Shown in pieces: positions 7,787-17,000 of a DNA stretch of 49,434 bases. The translations under genes were made by a program, and so were the position numbers. Source of the stretch: Elusimicrobiota bacterium (GTDB lineage: Bacteria > Elusimicrobiota > Elusimicrobia > UBA1565 > UBA9628); contig JACQPG010000043.1 of the NCBI GenBank assembly GCA_016207665.1, forward strand, positions 1 to 49,434, read 5' to 3'. How positions within the stretch are numbered: position 1 is the stretch's first letter; each line of letters begins with the position of its first letter. Under the pieces are notes generated by a model. The model saw only the letters and a list, made by a program, of their open reading frames with translations, was not told the origin of the DNA and did no database searches.

Positions 7787-8639
7787 CCGTTTCGACTGGA
7801 TCGAATCCAAGGCGCTGCCCGAGCAGCTCAAGGCCGCGGTATCCCATCTGCCTCGCTTCGATCACCTGGAGATCGGCCAGCTGCCGCCCCGGCCGGAACC
7901 ATCCCGAGACGCGCCGTCGGACCGGACTCCCTGCGCGCATTGCGGTCAGCTCAATGAGGCAGAACGGCAGATTTGTTGGGCTTGCTTTAAATACGTGCGC
8001 GCCCCAAGTCCCGCGAGCTTACCGAAGAACGAGGAGCTCACCATCGTGATCGATGGGAAGACCTATCGCGCGGGAGACCCTTCGACCCCTCATGACATCA
8101 AGATGCTCATGGATCGTATCCAGAAGGAGGGGTATTCGACCGAGCTGCTGGCCCAATGGCGATCTTGGCGCGCCACCCGCAACGTCGAGTTTGGAAAGGG
8201 CGACGCCCGGCGCAGCGACTCGGACGTGAACGTCTTCAGGGGCCAGAGGGTGACGGTGATCCGGATCGACGGGCGCATGTTCAAATCCGATGACCCCAAT
8301 CTTTCGCCGGAGCTCAAGCAGGTCTTCCAATACATCGACCAGCATGGGGTGACTCAGAGCCTCATGGATTGCCTGAGGCGATACGGCGATAAGGTGAAGT
8401 TCAGGCCGGCCGACACCCCCGATCCTTCCGATGGGGAGCTCGATTTCTGGAGACAGGTCAACGATAAGATGAGCGCGCAAGCTCAGGCGGCCTTGGCGTT
8501 GGGCCAAGCCGCGTTGGAAGCAAGGGCTGGTTTTTGGCGGTGGTTGGATTGGAATTCCCGCCGGTGGCTATTGGTCGGCGTAGTTCTCTACTTGCTGTGG
8601 CTTCTCTTGAGCGCGACCAGGGCCGACCGGATCGGATAG
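7767..8639 (+). CDS. Zinc-ribbon protein with C-terminal membrane anchor, unknown function
   Basis: A 290-residue protein I do not recognise as a named family. A four-cysteine zinc ribbon lies at about residues 56-74 (CAHC, then CWAC). The middle contains two similar segments, each opening with a short strand (TIVIDGKTYRAGDPSTP near residue 92 and TVIRIDGRMFKSDDPNLS near 164) and followed by a helix. This looks like an internal duplication of a roughly 70-residue module. The C-terminus has a single hydrophobic segment (WLLVGVVLYLLWLLLS, about 270-285), so the bulk should be cytoplasmic and tail-anchored. It overlaps the Ycf46-like gene by 20 bp and is convergent with the next gene only 1 bp away. 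Confidence 0.75.
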   Translation: MAPPVADRFDWIESKALPEQLKAAVSHLPRFDHLEIGQLPPRPEPSRDAPSDRTPCAHCGQLNEAERQICWACFKYVRAPSPASLPKNEELTIVIDGKTYRAGDPSTPHDIKMLMDRIQKEGYSTELLAQWRSWRATRNVEFGKGDARRSDSDVNVFRGQRVTVIRIDGRMFKSDDPNLSPELKQVFQYIDQHGVTQSLMDCLRRYGDKVKFRPADTPDPSDGELDFWRQVNDKMSAQAQAALALGQAALEARAGFWRWLDWNSRRWLLVGVVLYLLWLLLSATRADRIG

Positions 8640-8640
8640 C

Positions 8641-10428
8641 TTATCTGAAGAGCTTGGGCAGTTGAATGGACCGCCCCAGGGCCTTCGAAGCGGCGTCCTT
8701 AAGAGCTCGCTCAAGAGCGTCCTGCTGCTTGTTGAGCGGAGCCAGCAATCGAGATTCCAACTCCTTGGACCTTTGGGCGAGGGCTTGCGCCTTGGGCGCG
8801 TAGAGAGCGCTGAGCTTGGCTTCCAGCGCCTTTCGCTGCGCGGCCAGCTCGTCCGAAAAAGCCCTTTGCAGGCCCTGGGCTACGGCCGAGCCGAGATCCG
8901 AACTGAGCGAAAAGCTCAGATCATCGGGCTTTCCGGCGAAACCCACGCGCGCGCTGAAGCGATCGACCGAGCCCAAGGCCGCGGCCGCGTAGCGGTTGGC
9001 CTGTCCCTCGAGCTTGAGCCTGGGCTGCAAGGAGACGGCGCGGGCCTGGATCAACACCTGGCCCTTCCAGTCCTCCCCCGCCACGCGTATGGTCCCGTTG
9101 AGATCCGCCACTCCCTTCTTGACGGCGGCGCCGAGCTCCGAATCGCCCAGCGTGGCGCCCGCCAATGAGAGTCCCTTGTAGCTGAAAGAGAGCTCGGTGG
9201 GTCCTCCCGGCCGGGTCTGATCCAAGAGGCCCTCCAGCCCCATGGAAGGCCCGCCCCCTGAGCTCGATGCCCTGAGGCTGATCTTAAGCGGTTTTCCGTA
9301 GAGAGGCGGATTGGAGGTCGCCCCCGAGACCGTTCCCTCCAGGCGCATATCCTGACCCTGGAAAAGGGAATTCAAGGTGCCGGAAAGCGAAGCCTTGGCG
9401 AGAAGGAAATCGGGGAATGTCTTTTCCAAGGGGAATTCGAAGTTCACGCCCCGCCGCCGCGGCGGCTTCTGTGAGGCTCGGGAGGCGGGAGAAGCGTTTT
9501 TCTTGCGAGCCCAATCGATCCAATAGAGCGCGGTCGAAAGCTTCTGATAGGCCGCGGGTCCCAATAGCCGCCGGGTCAGGCTCTCGGGGTCGAGCGAGGG
9601 CAGGCCGGCGGCGGAGAGCAGTTGGCCCAGGTCTTTGTTCTTGAGATCCTGCGCCTTCTGTATTCCTCCGCGGATGAGGTCGAATTCCTCATCCAGCGCC
9701 TTCTTCGATGACTGCACCTCGGCGAGCAAGGACCTGATCCGCTCCTGAGTCTGCCGGGTCAATTCCACCTTCCGCGCGATCTCGGCCGGTGAATTGCCTC
9801 CCTTTTGAAGCTCCTGGATCCGGGTCTGCACCTGGCGTATCTCTCCCTCGATCTTGGAGGCCTGAAGCCTCTCCTTCCAGCGGTCCGCGGTCTGGCTCAG
9901 CTTGGAATCGGATTCCTCGAGGGATTTGAGGCTGGCGAGCTGTCGAGGGTCCAGCTCGACGGCGACGTTCTTGGCCTTGCCGATATTGCCGATGGCTGAT
10001 TCCTTCAGCGTGCTGAACTCCTTCTGCACGGCCTTTTCGATGAACGAGGGAGGGCGCCGGGAGGCCGGCAGGGCCCCGCTGGTCTTTCTTTCGGTGGAAA
10101 AGCGCAGGCCCGAAAGCGAAGCTTCGGGTATGACTATCTTTCCCCGGAGGCCGGCGCTTGGATCGAGCTGGAACACGGCCCTCTCGAACTCGAGAAGGTT
10201 TTTCATGGGTTCGCTCTTGTTGGCCGCGGCGAAGCTCTCGATCGAAAGCCGGCCCCGCAAGAGGCTCAAATCCACCGCTGCGATCTCCACCTTGGCTCCG
10301 GCGGCGATCTGCCCCGCTCGGATAAGAGCCCATTTGAGCCATGGATCCAGGAACAGGGCGACGAAGAGAAAGAGGAGGAGCAGAGCGAGCGCCGTCGCGA
10401 CCAGATTTCCCTTCTTGAGCCAGCCCAT
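8641..10428 (-). CDS. TIGR03545-type protein, AsmA-like envelope protein
   Basis: A 595-residue protein beginning MGWLKKGN at ATG 10428, which overlaps the stop of the upstream gene as ATGA. One transmembrane segment (about residues 9-30) is followed by a stretch resembling the start of AsmA/TamB-type proteins (LLRGRLSIESFAAANK). A long charged coiled-coil region lies at roughly 165-275, then repeated beta-rich segments, and a second coiled coil near the C-terminus (FSDELAAQRKALEAKLSAL). The pairing with the next gene matches the uncharacterised TIGR03545/TIGR03546 pair that I recall from marine gammaproteobacteria and spirochaetes. A role in envelope lipid or outer-membrane upkeep is plausible from the AsmA-like start but not shown. 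The in-frame extension to 10662 lies inside the neighbouring gene. Confidence 0.75.
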   Translation of the reverse strand: MGWLKKGNLVATALALLLLFLFVALFLDPWLKWALIRAGQIAAGAKVEIAAVDLSLLRGRLSIESFAAANKSEPMKNLLEFERAVFQLDPSAGLRGKIVIPEASLSGLRFSTERKTSGALPASRRPPSFIEKAVQKEFSTLKESAIGNIGKAKNVAVELDPRQLASLKSLEESDSKLSQTADRWKERLQASKIEGEIRQVQTRIQELQKGGNSPAEIARKVELTRQTQERIRSLLAEVQSSKKALDEEFDLIRGGIQKAQDLKNKDLGQLLSAAGLPSLDPESLTRRLLGPAAYQKLSTALYWIDWARKKNASPASRASQKPPRRRGVNFEFPLEKTFPDFLLAKASLSGTLNSLFQGQDMRLEGTVSGATSNPPLYGKPLKISLRASSSGGGPSMGLEGLLDQTRPGGPTELSFSYKGLSLAGATLGDSELGAAVKKGVADLNGTIRVAGEDWKGQVLIQARAVSLQPRLKLEGQANRYAAAALGSVDRFSARVGFAGKPDDLSFSLSSDLGSAVAQGLQRAFSDELAAQRKALEAKLSALYAPKAQALAQRSKELESRLLAPLNKQQDALERALKDAASKALGRSIQLPKLFR

Positions 10429-10943
10429 CAATCCCTCGTCCAGCGCAGATAGAGATCGACCAGGTAAAAGCTCTTGACCGCCTTGACCACATGCCACTGA
10501 TTGACCCGGTCGCGCCAGCGATGGCGATAGGCCAGGACGGCTTTCTTGAATCCCAGGTAAAGGGGGAAGAAGAATAGGATTGCCAGAACCACATTGCCCA
10601 GCACGACGGTGTTGTTGAAACGAGTCCACGGGACCACGGGCAGATTGTAAAGCCAGGTCCAAAGCGGATGCAGGAATTTCGCGGAAAGCAGGGCCAGTCC
10701 GATAGCATGTGCCGGGCCGTCCAAGGCGTAGCCGACCGGCGTGAAGATGAGGGCGCAGAGAAAGGCCATCTGCTTATCGACCCTGAATAGGAAGAACAGC
10801 AGGAAAAACAGCACTGCGAACAGATTCCCTTTTGGGATGAGGCCCAGGGCCGCTCCCAAGGCGAAGCCGGCCGCGATATGCGAGGGATCCGCGCCGCCCT
10901 GGAGCGAGACGATGAGATTCTTAAGGAGCTTCAATGGATTCAT
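10428..10943 (-). CDS. TIGR03546-type small membrane protein
   Basis: A 171-residue membrane protein with about four hydrophobic segments. The N-terminus (NLIVSLQGGADPSHIAAGFALGAALGLIPKGN) matches, as I remember it, the conserved core of the TIGR03546 family, which resembles DUF2062-type small membrane proteins. Its stop codon overlaps the start of the TIGR03545-type partner by 4 bp, so the two are almost certainly co-translated and probably form one membrane complex. A TAGAAT hexamer lies 11 nt before the ATG, with no obvious Shine-Dalgarno sequence. Function unknown. Confidence 0.8.
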   Translation of the reverse strand: MNPLKLLKNLIVSLQGGADPSHIAAGFALGAALGLIPKGNLFAVLFFLLFFLFRVDKQMAFLCALIFTPVGYALDGPAHAIGLALLSAKFLHPLWTWLYNLPVVPWTRFNNTVVLGNVVLAILFFFPLYLGFKKAVLAYRHRWRDRVNQWHVVKAVKSFYLVDLYLRWTRD

Positions 10944-10954
10944 GATTCATTGAG

Positions 10955-10960
10955 ATTCTA
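10955..10960 (-). promoter_or_regulatory. Putative -10 box of the TIGR03546/TIGR03545 pair
   Basis: TAGAAT on the minus strand, 11 nt before ATG 10943. No -35 is evident. The leader would be about 4-5 nt. The remainder of 10961-11008 shows nothing I can name. Confidence 0.35.
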
Positions 10961-11008
10961 CCTAGAGGATATGATCCCGGCAAGTCACGGAAATGAGGCT
11001 AGCGTGTC

Positions 11009-11362
11009 TCAATAGGGTTCGCTTGGATCATGAGCCAGCGCGGCGCGGATGTCGGAGACGAACGAGGCGCCAGCCGTCCCGAGCGCAGCCTCGGTCCTTG
11101 AGATCTTATCCAGTCCTTTGGCGATGAGCTCACGGCCGCCGGGAGAACGGGGACCCTCCGTCCTGAACTTGTGGAACGCGGCGCATATCTGTATAAGGCC
11201 TTGCAGGCAAAGCTTCCGTTCCCCGGAGGCCTGATGCCAAGCGCTCTCGAGGAACTCATGGGCCTCGAAATAGAGGCCTCGGCCGAACAGGGCCCGGCCT
11301 TGCCGAACGATCTCGTCCCAGTTCAGATCTTCAGGTAGATCTTGCGCCGATGGAGAAGCCAC
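11009..11362 (-). CDS. DUF309 family protein
   Basis: A small helical protein of the DUF309 family. The diagnostic segments are GLYFEAHEFLESAW and LCLQGLIQICAAFHK, with the conserved HE and the Gln/His positions. There is no ATG at the expected N-terminus. The only plausible start I see is the GTG at 11362, giving 117 residues and a 40-bp overlap with the 3' end of the NagX-like gene. No good ribosome binding site accompanies it, so translation probably depends on coupling to that gene. DUF309 function is unknown. The in-frame extension up to 11887 runs through the overlapping gene and is not real. Confidence 0.75.
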   Translation of the reverse strand: MASPSAQDLPEDLNWDEIVRQGRALFGRGLYFEAHEFLESAWHQASGERKLCLQGLIQICAAFHKFRTEGPRSPGGRELIAKGLDKISRTEAALGTAGASFVSDIRAALAHDPSEPY

Positions 11363-12432
11363 ATGAGCCCGTAAAGTAGAGTGAGAAAGGCCAAGGCATA
11401 ACCGAGCGAGCCGTTGATCGGCCCCAGCCAGGAGGCGAAGGCATTCTCGTAGATGATCTGTTTGACGGCTATCGCCTTGCCGGCGACTTCCCAGGGCTTG
11501 ATCACGGTCAGGGTCTTGGCCAGCACTCCGGAGAGCACATACACCGCGATCGCGTTGCGGCCGAAGGCCACGAAAGGAGCCGTCCCGAAACGCCAGCCTC
11601 GCAGCTCCATGGCCCAGTAGAGCGCGGCCAGGAAGAGCGCGGCCCAGCCTCCCATGAAGATCGCGTATGAGCTGGTCCACAGATTCTTGTTGATAGGGAA
11701 TAAACAGCCCCAGGCGGCGCCCAGGCACAGACCGGCGATCCCCGCGCCGAGCAGCCCCGATACCTTGCGTCCGGGACCGGCGGGCGCGGCGAGCCAATGG
11801 CCGGTGAGCACCCCCATGAGAGTGGTGGCCACGGCGGGAACGGTGCTGAGCAAGCCCTCGGGATCCCAGGTCTTGGTCACGCTCCACATATGCCCGTCCA
11901 GGAACAAGGAGTCGAAATAGGCGGCCAGGTTCTTGCCCTTGTCCAGCGATCCCGCGCCCAACTCAGGGACGGGGATCAAGGCCATGGCGGCCCAATAGCC
12001 GAGCAGCAGCGCGCCCGCGCAAAAAGCCTGGCCGCGCCAGCCGGTTTCGCGGTGCAGTATCGCGGCGCAGAAATAGCATAGTGCGATCCTCTGGAGCACC
12101 CCCATGATCCGCAGGGTGGATAGCTCGAAAAACGGAAAGCCGTTGAGGAACAATCCAAGGCCGAAGAGTATCAGCGTCCTCCGCGCGATCTTGGAATAAA
12201 GCTCGGCGCGCGGCGCCCCGTCCCTTTGCGACAAGGTGATCGCCACACCGACGATATAAAGGAAGAAGGGAAAGATGAAGTCCGTGGGGGTCCAGCCGTG
12301 CCAGTCCGCGTGGCGCAGGGGGCCATAGATGTGGCTCCAACTTCCGGGATTGTTGACCAATATCATGGCCGCGACGGTCGCGCCGCGAAAGACGTCGAGC
12401 GACTCGAGACGAGCCCCGGCGGAGTTATTCAT
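11323..12432 (-). CDS. NagX-like membrane acyltransferase (COG4299 / HGSNAT-related)
   Basis: A 369-residue polytopic membrane protein with about 10 hydrophobic segments. The N-terminus (RLESLDVFRGATVAAMILVNNPG, quoted in part) and the following HADWHGWTPTDFIFPFFLYIVGVAI region are hallmarks of COG4299 (DUF5009), related to heparan-alpha-glucosaminide N-acetyltransferase. The conserved histidine probably corresponds to the active-site region of the human enzyme. In bacteria the family often accompanies N-acetylglucosamine or muropeptide use. Here the start overlaps the end of the NamZ-type muramidase gene by 8 bp, supporting a joint role in handling amino sugars released from cell wall. The actual substrate is not known. 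Confidence 0.88.
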   Translation of the reverse strand: MNNSAGARLESLDVFRGATVAAMILVNNPGSWSHIYGPLRHADWHGWTPTDFIFPFFLYIVGVAITLSQRDGAPRAELYSKIARRTLILFGLGLFLNGFPFFELSTLRIMGVLQRIALCYFCAAILHRETGWRGQAFCAGALLLGYWAAMALIPVPELGAGSLDKGKNLAAYFDSLFLDGHMWSVTKTWDPEGLLSTVPAVATTLMGVLTGHWLAAPAGPGRKVSGLLGAGIAGLCLGAAWGCLFPINKNLWTSSYAIFMGGWAALFLAALYWAMELRGWRFGTAPFVAFGRNAIAVYVLSGVLAKTLTVIKPWEVAGKAIAVKQIIYENAFASWLGPINGSLGYALAFLTLLYGLMWLLHRRKIYLKI

Positions 12433-13666
12433 AGAGCAGATATTTGCGCCGCGCCCGGCGGAAGGCGGCGGCCTCTCTTTCCCATTCGGCGCGCAGCTCG
12501 GCCACGGTCCTGCCGTTCTCGATTTCCTCCCGCAGGCGCGGAGTTCCCATCACTCGATCGAAGGCGTGCCGATGAGGCTCCGCGGCCTCCGAGAAGATCG
12601 GATGCTCGGGGTAAAGACGGCGCAGCGCCTCAAGGGCCTGGAATTGGATCTCGAACCAGGGCGCCCGTTCCGGCCGGGTGAAATGAAGCTGCACCCCGCC
12701 GCAAAGGGCGCCTTTATGGGTGGCGTAGAAGGGCTTGAACGAGGCCGGTTGGAAACGGACTCCCTCCAGGCTCAAGGAGTTGAGCTCTTGGGCGAGCCTT
12801 TCCCCGTCGATCCAGGGCGCGCCGAGCATCTCGAAGGGAAGGGTATAGCCCACGCCGTTGTTGAGCACCTGCAGCTCGCCGGGGATGCCGGTCGCCGCCG
12901 CGAAATAGGGGCTTTCCTGTCGCGGAACGTGCGGCGAGGGCGGCACCCACGGCAGGCCGGTATGGGCGAAGAGCATGCCGCGCTTCCATCCCTTGAGGGG
13001 CACGACGGTCAACTTCGCCTTGCGCCCTTGGCCAAGCCAGTTTTCGCCGTTGATCATGCGGGCCAGCTCGCCCGGGGTCAGGCCGTAGACATAGGGCAGG
13101 CGCAACCAGCACACGGGGGAGCGTTCGAAGTCTTCCGGAGGAACCTGGCCCTCGACGCGGAGCCCGCCGAGCGGATTGGGACGGTCCAGGACATAGAGGG
13201 GCTTTCCTGATTCCGCCGCCGCCTCCATGGCCAGCGCGAGAGTGGCGACGTAGGTGTACGATCTCAATCCGATATCCTGCACGTCATAGATGAGCGCGTC
13301 GAGCTCCGCCAATATCTCGGGAGAGGGCTTGAGGGTCTTGCCGTAAAGCGAATGGACGGGAACGCCGGTCTTGGGGTCCTTGGATTTCCCGACCGATTCG
13401 CCGGCCCATGCCGCGCCGCGAAGGCCGTGCTCGGGCGCCAGCAGCGCGCGCAGACTGACGTCGGGATGCCGGGCCAAGGCATCGATCGAGGGCTCGAGCC
13501 GCGAGCTGATCGCGGCCGCGTGAGTGATGAGCCCGAGCCTTTTTCCCCTGAGCGCGGGCCACCGGCGCTCCATGAACACATCGATGCCGGGACTGGTGAC
13601 TGAAACAGCTCGGGCCGCTTGCGCCAGCGGCGCTATCAACAGACAGCACAGTGCCAGAGCGCGCAC
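12425..13666 (-). CDS. namZ: NamZ-type exo-beta-N-acetylmuramidase (DUF1343)
   Basis: A DUF1343 protein, the family now typified by NamZ, which removes N-acetylmuramic acid from the non-reducing end of peptidoglycan fragments. I prefer the GTG at 13666, which gives 413 residues with a clean signal peptide (RALALCCLLIAPLAQAARA). Family segments include GIDVFMERRWPALRGKRLGL, LLAPEHGLRG, YDVQDIGLRSYTYV and the YVLDRPNPLGG loop. An in-frame ATG at 13759 would add 31 residues but would bury the signal peptide and overlap the divergent gene. TATACT ends 6 nt before the GTG. Co-transcription with the NagX-like gene suggests a wall-recycling or scavenging operon. Confidence 0.9.
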   Translation of the reverse strand: MRALALCCLLIAPLAQAARAVSVTSPGIDVFMERRWPALRGKRLGLITHAAAISSRLEPSIDALARHPDVSLRALLAPEHGLRGAAWAGESVGKSKDPKTGVPVHSLYGKTLKPSPEILAELDALIYDVQDIGLRSYTYVATLALAMEAAAESGKPLYVLDRPNPLGGLRVEGQVPPEDFERSPVCWLRLPYVYGLTPGELARMINGENWLGQGRKAKLTVVPLKGWKRGMLFAHTGLPWVPPSPHVPRQESPYFAAATGIPGELQVLNNGVGYTLPFEMLGAPWIDGERLAQELNSLSLEGVRFQPASFKPFYATHKGALCGGVQLHFTRPERAPWFEIQFQALEALRRLYPEHPIFSEAAEPHRHAFDRVMGTPRLREEIENGRTVAELRAEWEREAAAFRRARRKYLLYE

Positions 13667-13672
13667 GCCGCC

Positions 13673-13678
13673 AGTATA
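13673..13678 (-). promoter_or_regulatory. Putative -10 box of the namZ operon
   Basis: TATACT on the minus strand, separated by exactly 6 nt (ggcggc) from the GTG at 13666. No Shine-Dalgarno sequence intervenes, consistent with a leaderless mRNA. The -35 region is not recognisable. Confidence 0.45.
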
Positions 13679-13979
13679 CCTAATCCAAACTATTACCTGC
13701 TGGCCATAGGCGCGCAAATTCAGGCTCATTATACTGAACGGCACGGAGGCCGCTCCCATGATCCTGGCAGCGCATCAGCCCAATTTCCTGCCGTGGCTCG
13801 GCTATTTCGGACGCATGATACAGGCGGATCGCTTCATATTCCTAGACCATGTCCAGTTCGAGCGCCAGAATTATCAGAATCGGACCCTGATCAAAACCAC
13901 CCAAGGTCCCCGTTGGATCACCGTGCCCGTGGCGCAGCGCAGCTGGGAAGAGAGCATCTTGGAGAAGAGAATATGCGAG

Positions 13980-13993
13980 TTTGGGGCCCCAAA
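13980..13993. other. Perfect 14-bp palindrome TTTGGGGCCCCAAA
   Basis: A perfect inverted repeat located exactly where the WbqC-like reading frame loses its family similarity and 6 bp before the smc -35 box. Its GGGCCC core recurs in several other intergenic spaces of the window. Confidence 0.7.
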
Positions 13994-13999
13994 CGGCCC

Positions 14000-14028
14000 T
14001 TGTCTTGCCGTCGGGAAACTGCTATACT
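14000..14028 (+). promoter_or_regulatory. Putative smc promoter
   Basis: TTGTCT (14000-14005), a 17-bp spacer and TATACT (14023-14028). Transcription near 14035 would give smc a leader of about 65 nt. It lies inside the WbqC-like remnant. Confidence 0.6.
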
Positions 14029-14099
14029 GGCTGAACTGGCTTAATCGACATTATTTGATACTAAATAACAGAATATGGACTCATTAGCGCCTTCCGGCC

Positions 14100-17000
14100 A
14101 TGCATCTTAAATCAATCGACATACTGGGCTATAAATCCTTCGCCAACAAGACCCATCTGGATCTTGAGCCCGGCATCACCGGAATCATCGGTCCCAACGG
14201 TTGCGGCAAGTCCAATATCATGGAGGCGGTCCGGTGGTGCCTGGGCGAAATGTCCTGGAAGTCCTTGCGCGCCGATTCCATGGTCGATGTGATCTTCTCG
14301 GGGACGGCCAAGAGGCCGGCCCTTTCCATGACCGAAGTCATGCTGACATTCGACAATTCGAAGGGTTTGCTCCCCATCCCCTTCTCGGAAGTCACCGTGA
14401 TGCGGCGCATCTTCCGCTCGGGCGAGTCGGCCTATTTCCTCAATAAGACGCAGTGCCGTCTCAAGGATATCCGGGAGCTTTTCCTGGACACGGGCTTGGG
14501 CGGGGACGGCTACGCCATCATCGATCAGGGCGGAGTCGATTTCATCCTCAACTCCAAGCCCGAGGACCGCCGCTCCATATTCGAAGAGGCCGCGGGAGTC
14601 TCCAAGTACAAGGCCAAGCGCGAGGAGGCTCTTCGAAAGCTGGAGAAGGTGGAAGTCGATCTGTCTCGCCTGCAAGACTCCGTCACCTTGATCAGCGAGC
14701 AGGTCAGAAAGCTCGACAACGACGCCAAGCGGGCTAGGCTTTATACCAAGTACAAGGAAGAGCTCGCGGGACTCGAGGCCGCCCATATCCTGCAGGAGGC
14801 CAGCCGCATCGGCCTCGAGCTGGAGGCTTTGGCCGCGGCCATGGTGCCCGTGGAGGAGGCTCTCGGCACCCGCCGCGTCGAGATGGACGCGGAGGGGGCC
14901 AACCTGGCGGCGCTCAATCTTCAGAAGGCCGACCAGCAGGGACAGGTCATGGCCTGCAGCCAGAGGATCGCCCAAGTCAAGTCGGAGATAGGCCGGCTGG
15001 AGGAGCGCATACAGGCGGCCGAGAGATCGGCCGCCGAGTCCGAGGCGAGGTCATCGGCGGCCCAGGCGGAGCGAGAGGCTACGACGCTCCGTCTGGAGGC
15101 GATCGGTCCGGAGATCGATAAGGCGAGCGCGGCGGCCGAGCAGGCCGCGGCCGCGGTCGCCGCCGCCGAATCCGAGGCCGCGACAGTCGGCGAGCAGCTC
15201 CGCGCCCTGGAAGCCCAGGTGAGCCAGGCCCAGGCTGCCTTGGACCGTTTCCGGCAGGAGATGGTTTCCGCCGCCGAGCAAGCCTTGACCGAGCGGCGCC
15301 GGCTTTCGGAGACCGAATCTTCCTTGACCCGGCAGGAGACCCAATTGCGGCACAGCCTGCGCGAGCTGGAGAAGGATATCGCGCAGGCGGAGATGATCGG
15401 CGCGGAGATCGGCTCCGCCGAATCGCTCTTGGCCCAGCGGCAGGCCGCCGCGGCCGAGGCGCGCGCCGTCTCCGAGAGCGCTCAACTCGAAATAGTCCAT
15501 CTGAGGCAGCGCCAAGAGGACATCTCCCGGTCGATCATGGAGGCTCATTCCGAGCTCGCCCATGCCCGCGCCAGGCAGGAGGCCCTCGAGAGCCAAGGCG
15601 GCCATAATCCATATTGGACCGGCGCTCAGGCGGTGATCAACGCCGGCATTGAGGGGGTGCTGGGAACCGTCAGGCAGATGTTCCGGGTCGAGGAGAGTTG
15701 GCGCCAGTACTTGGAGGACGCTCTGGGCGAACGGCTCTACGCCGTGGTCTGCGAGGATTCGACGGCGGCGCGGACCGCGATCGAGCTTCTCGATGCATCG
15801 GGGAAGGGCCGGGCCCGTTTCCTGGTGCTTAGCTCCCTGCCCGCCTATTTGGGCGAGCGCGCTTATCCCGAGCAGGCGCGGCCCATTCTCAGGCATCTCG
15901 ATTTCGATCCTCGGCACGAACGGGCGCTCCGTTTCCTTCTTCAGGAGGCCTACGAGCTGGATAAGGCGCTCTTCAGCGATCATTGGGTCTATGGAGGCGC
16001 GGTTCCCGGCTCGTCCGAGCGGTTGAGCCTTGCCGACATCGACGAGGTCCGCCAGACGGTCGTCTCTCTTCAAGAGCGGGTCCGGGGTCTTGAGCAGGAT
16101 CGGGCCTTATGCGCGGAGGAGATCGGCCAGGCCGAGCTGCGGCGTTCGGAGCGAGCCGAGGCCTTGGCCCGCGCCATGGCCGAGGAGAAGGCCGGAGTGG
16201 CTCAGCTCGAGGAGAAGCGCTCCAGTCTGGAAGTCGTTTCGCGCAATATAGAGCTGTCGAACAACGAGTCGGCGGAGCTTCTATCCGAGATGGCCCTTAT
16301 CATGGAGCGCCATCGCGAACTGAGGCAGGGCATAAAGGCCTTGGAGGATTCGGAGAAGGCGGCTCGGCTCAAGGAGAGCGACGCGCAGGAGGCCCTGGCG
16401 GTGCTCCGCGAGGAATTGGCGCGCTCCAGGGCCCAGGAGTCTCTTTCCGAGTCGCATCGCCGCAATTTGCAGGAGCGCCTGGTCCTGTTCACCGGCCAAT
16501 ACGAGAGATTAGAGCAGGAGAAGACCGCTCTTCAATCCTCCGCCGAGCGCCGGCGGCAGGAGATAGAGGAGCTGGCGCGGAGAAAGGAGGAAGAGCTGCG
16601 CCAAGCCGTTGCGGCCAGGGAGGCCCTGGGCGGGCTCCATGGCGAGCTGGCCTCTCTCGAGAATGAAAGCAAGGCTCTTTTCGATAGGCTCCAGGAGCTC
16701 GAGTCCCAGATCTCGGCCCGGGAGCAGAACCTCAGGGCTCTTCAGCAGGCCGCTCAAGAGGCCCAAGAGAAGCTTCACGGTTACGAGATACAGGCCAGCG
16801 CGCTGCGAAGCACCCAGGACTCGCTCAAGCGCCGGCTTTGGGACGACTGGCAACTGGCTTACGATGAGGCTAAGAATAAGTTCCAGGGCCAGGAAGTCGA
16901 TCCCGGCCGGATAGAGCATCTGCGCAAAAGGCTGTCTTCGATGGGCAATATCAATCTCGCCGCGCCGGAAGAGTACGAGGCCTTGGCGCAACGCCAGGGT

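Larger units (their letters stand above)
13758..14087 (+). pseudogene. Truncated WbqC-family remnant
   Basis: The 109-residue frame starts like WbqC-family proteins: AAHQPNFLPWLGYFGRMIQADRFIFLDHVQFERQNYQNRT, quoted in part here (HQPNFLPWLGYF, then LDHVQF). WbqC proteins are usually more than 200 residues and often sit in surface-polysaccharide clusters. After about residue 73 the match ends at the palindrome 13980-13993. The remaining residues look like translated non-coding DNA that includes the smc promoter. The start has a weak GGAGG about 10 nt upstream. I read it as a decayed gene cut by deletion or insertion, but a short functional protein cannot be excluded. Confidence 0.65.

Noticed and set aside
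11363-11887. Long N-terminal extension of the DUF309 protein
   Set aside because: The extension is an out-of-frame translation of the NagX-like gene, with no similarity of its own; DUF309 homology begins after 11362.
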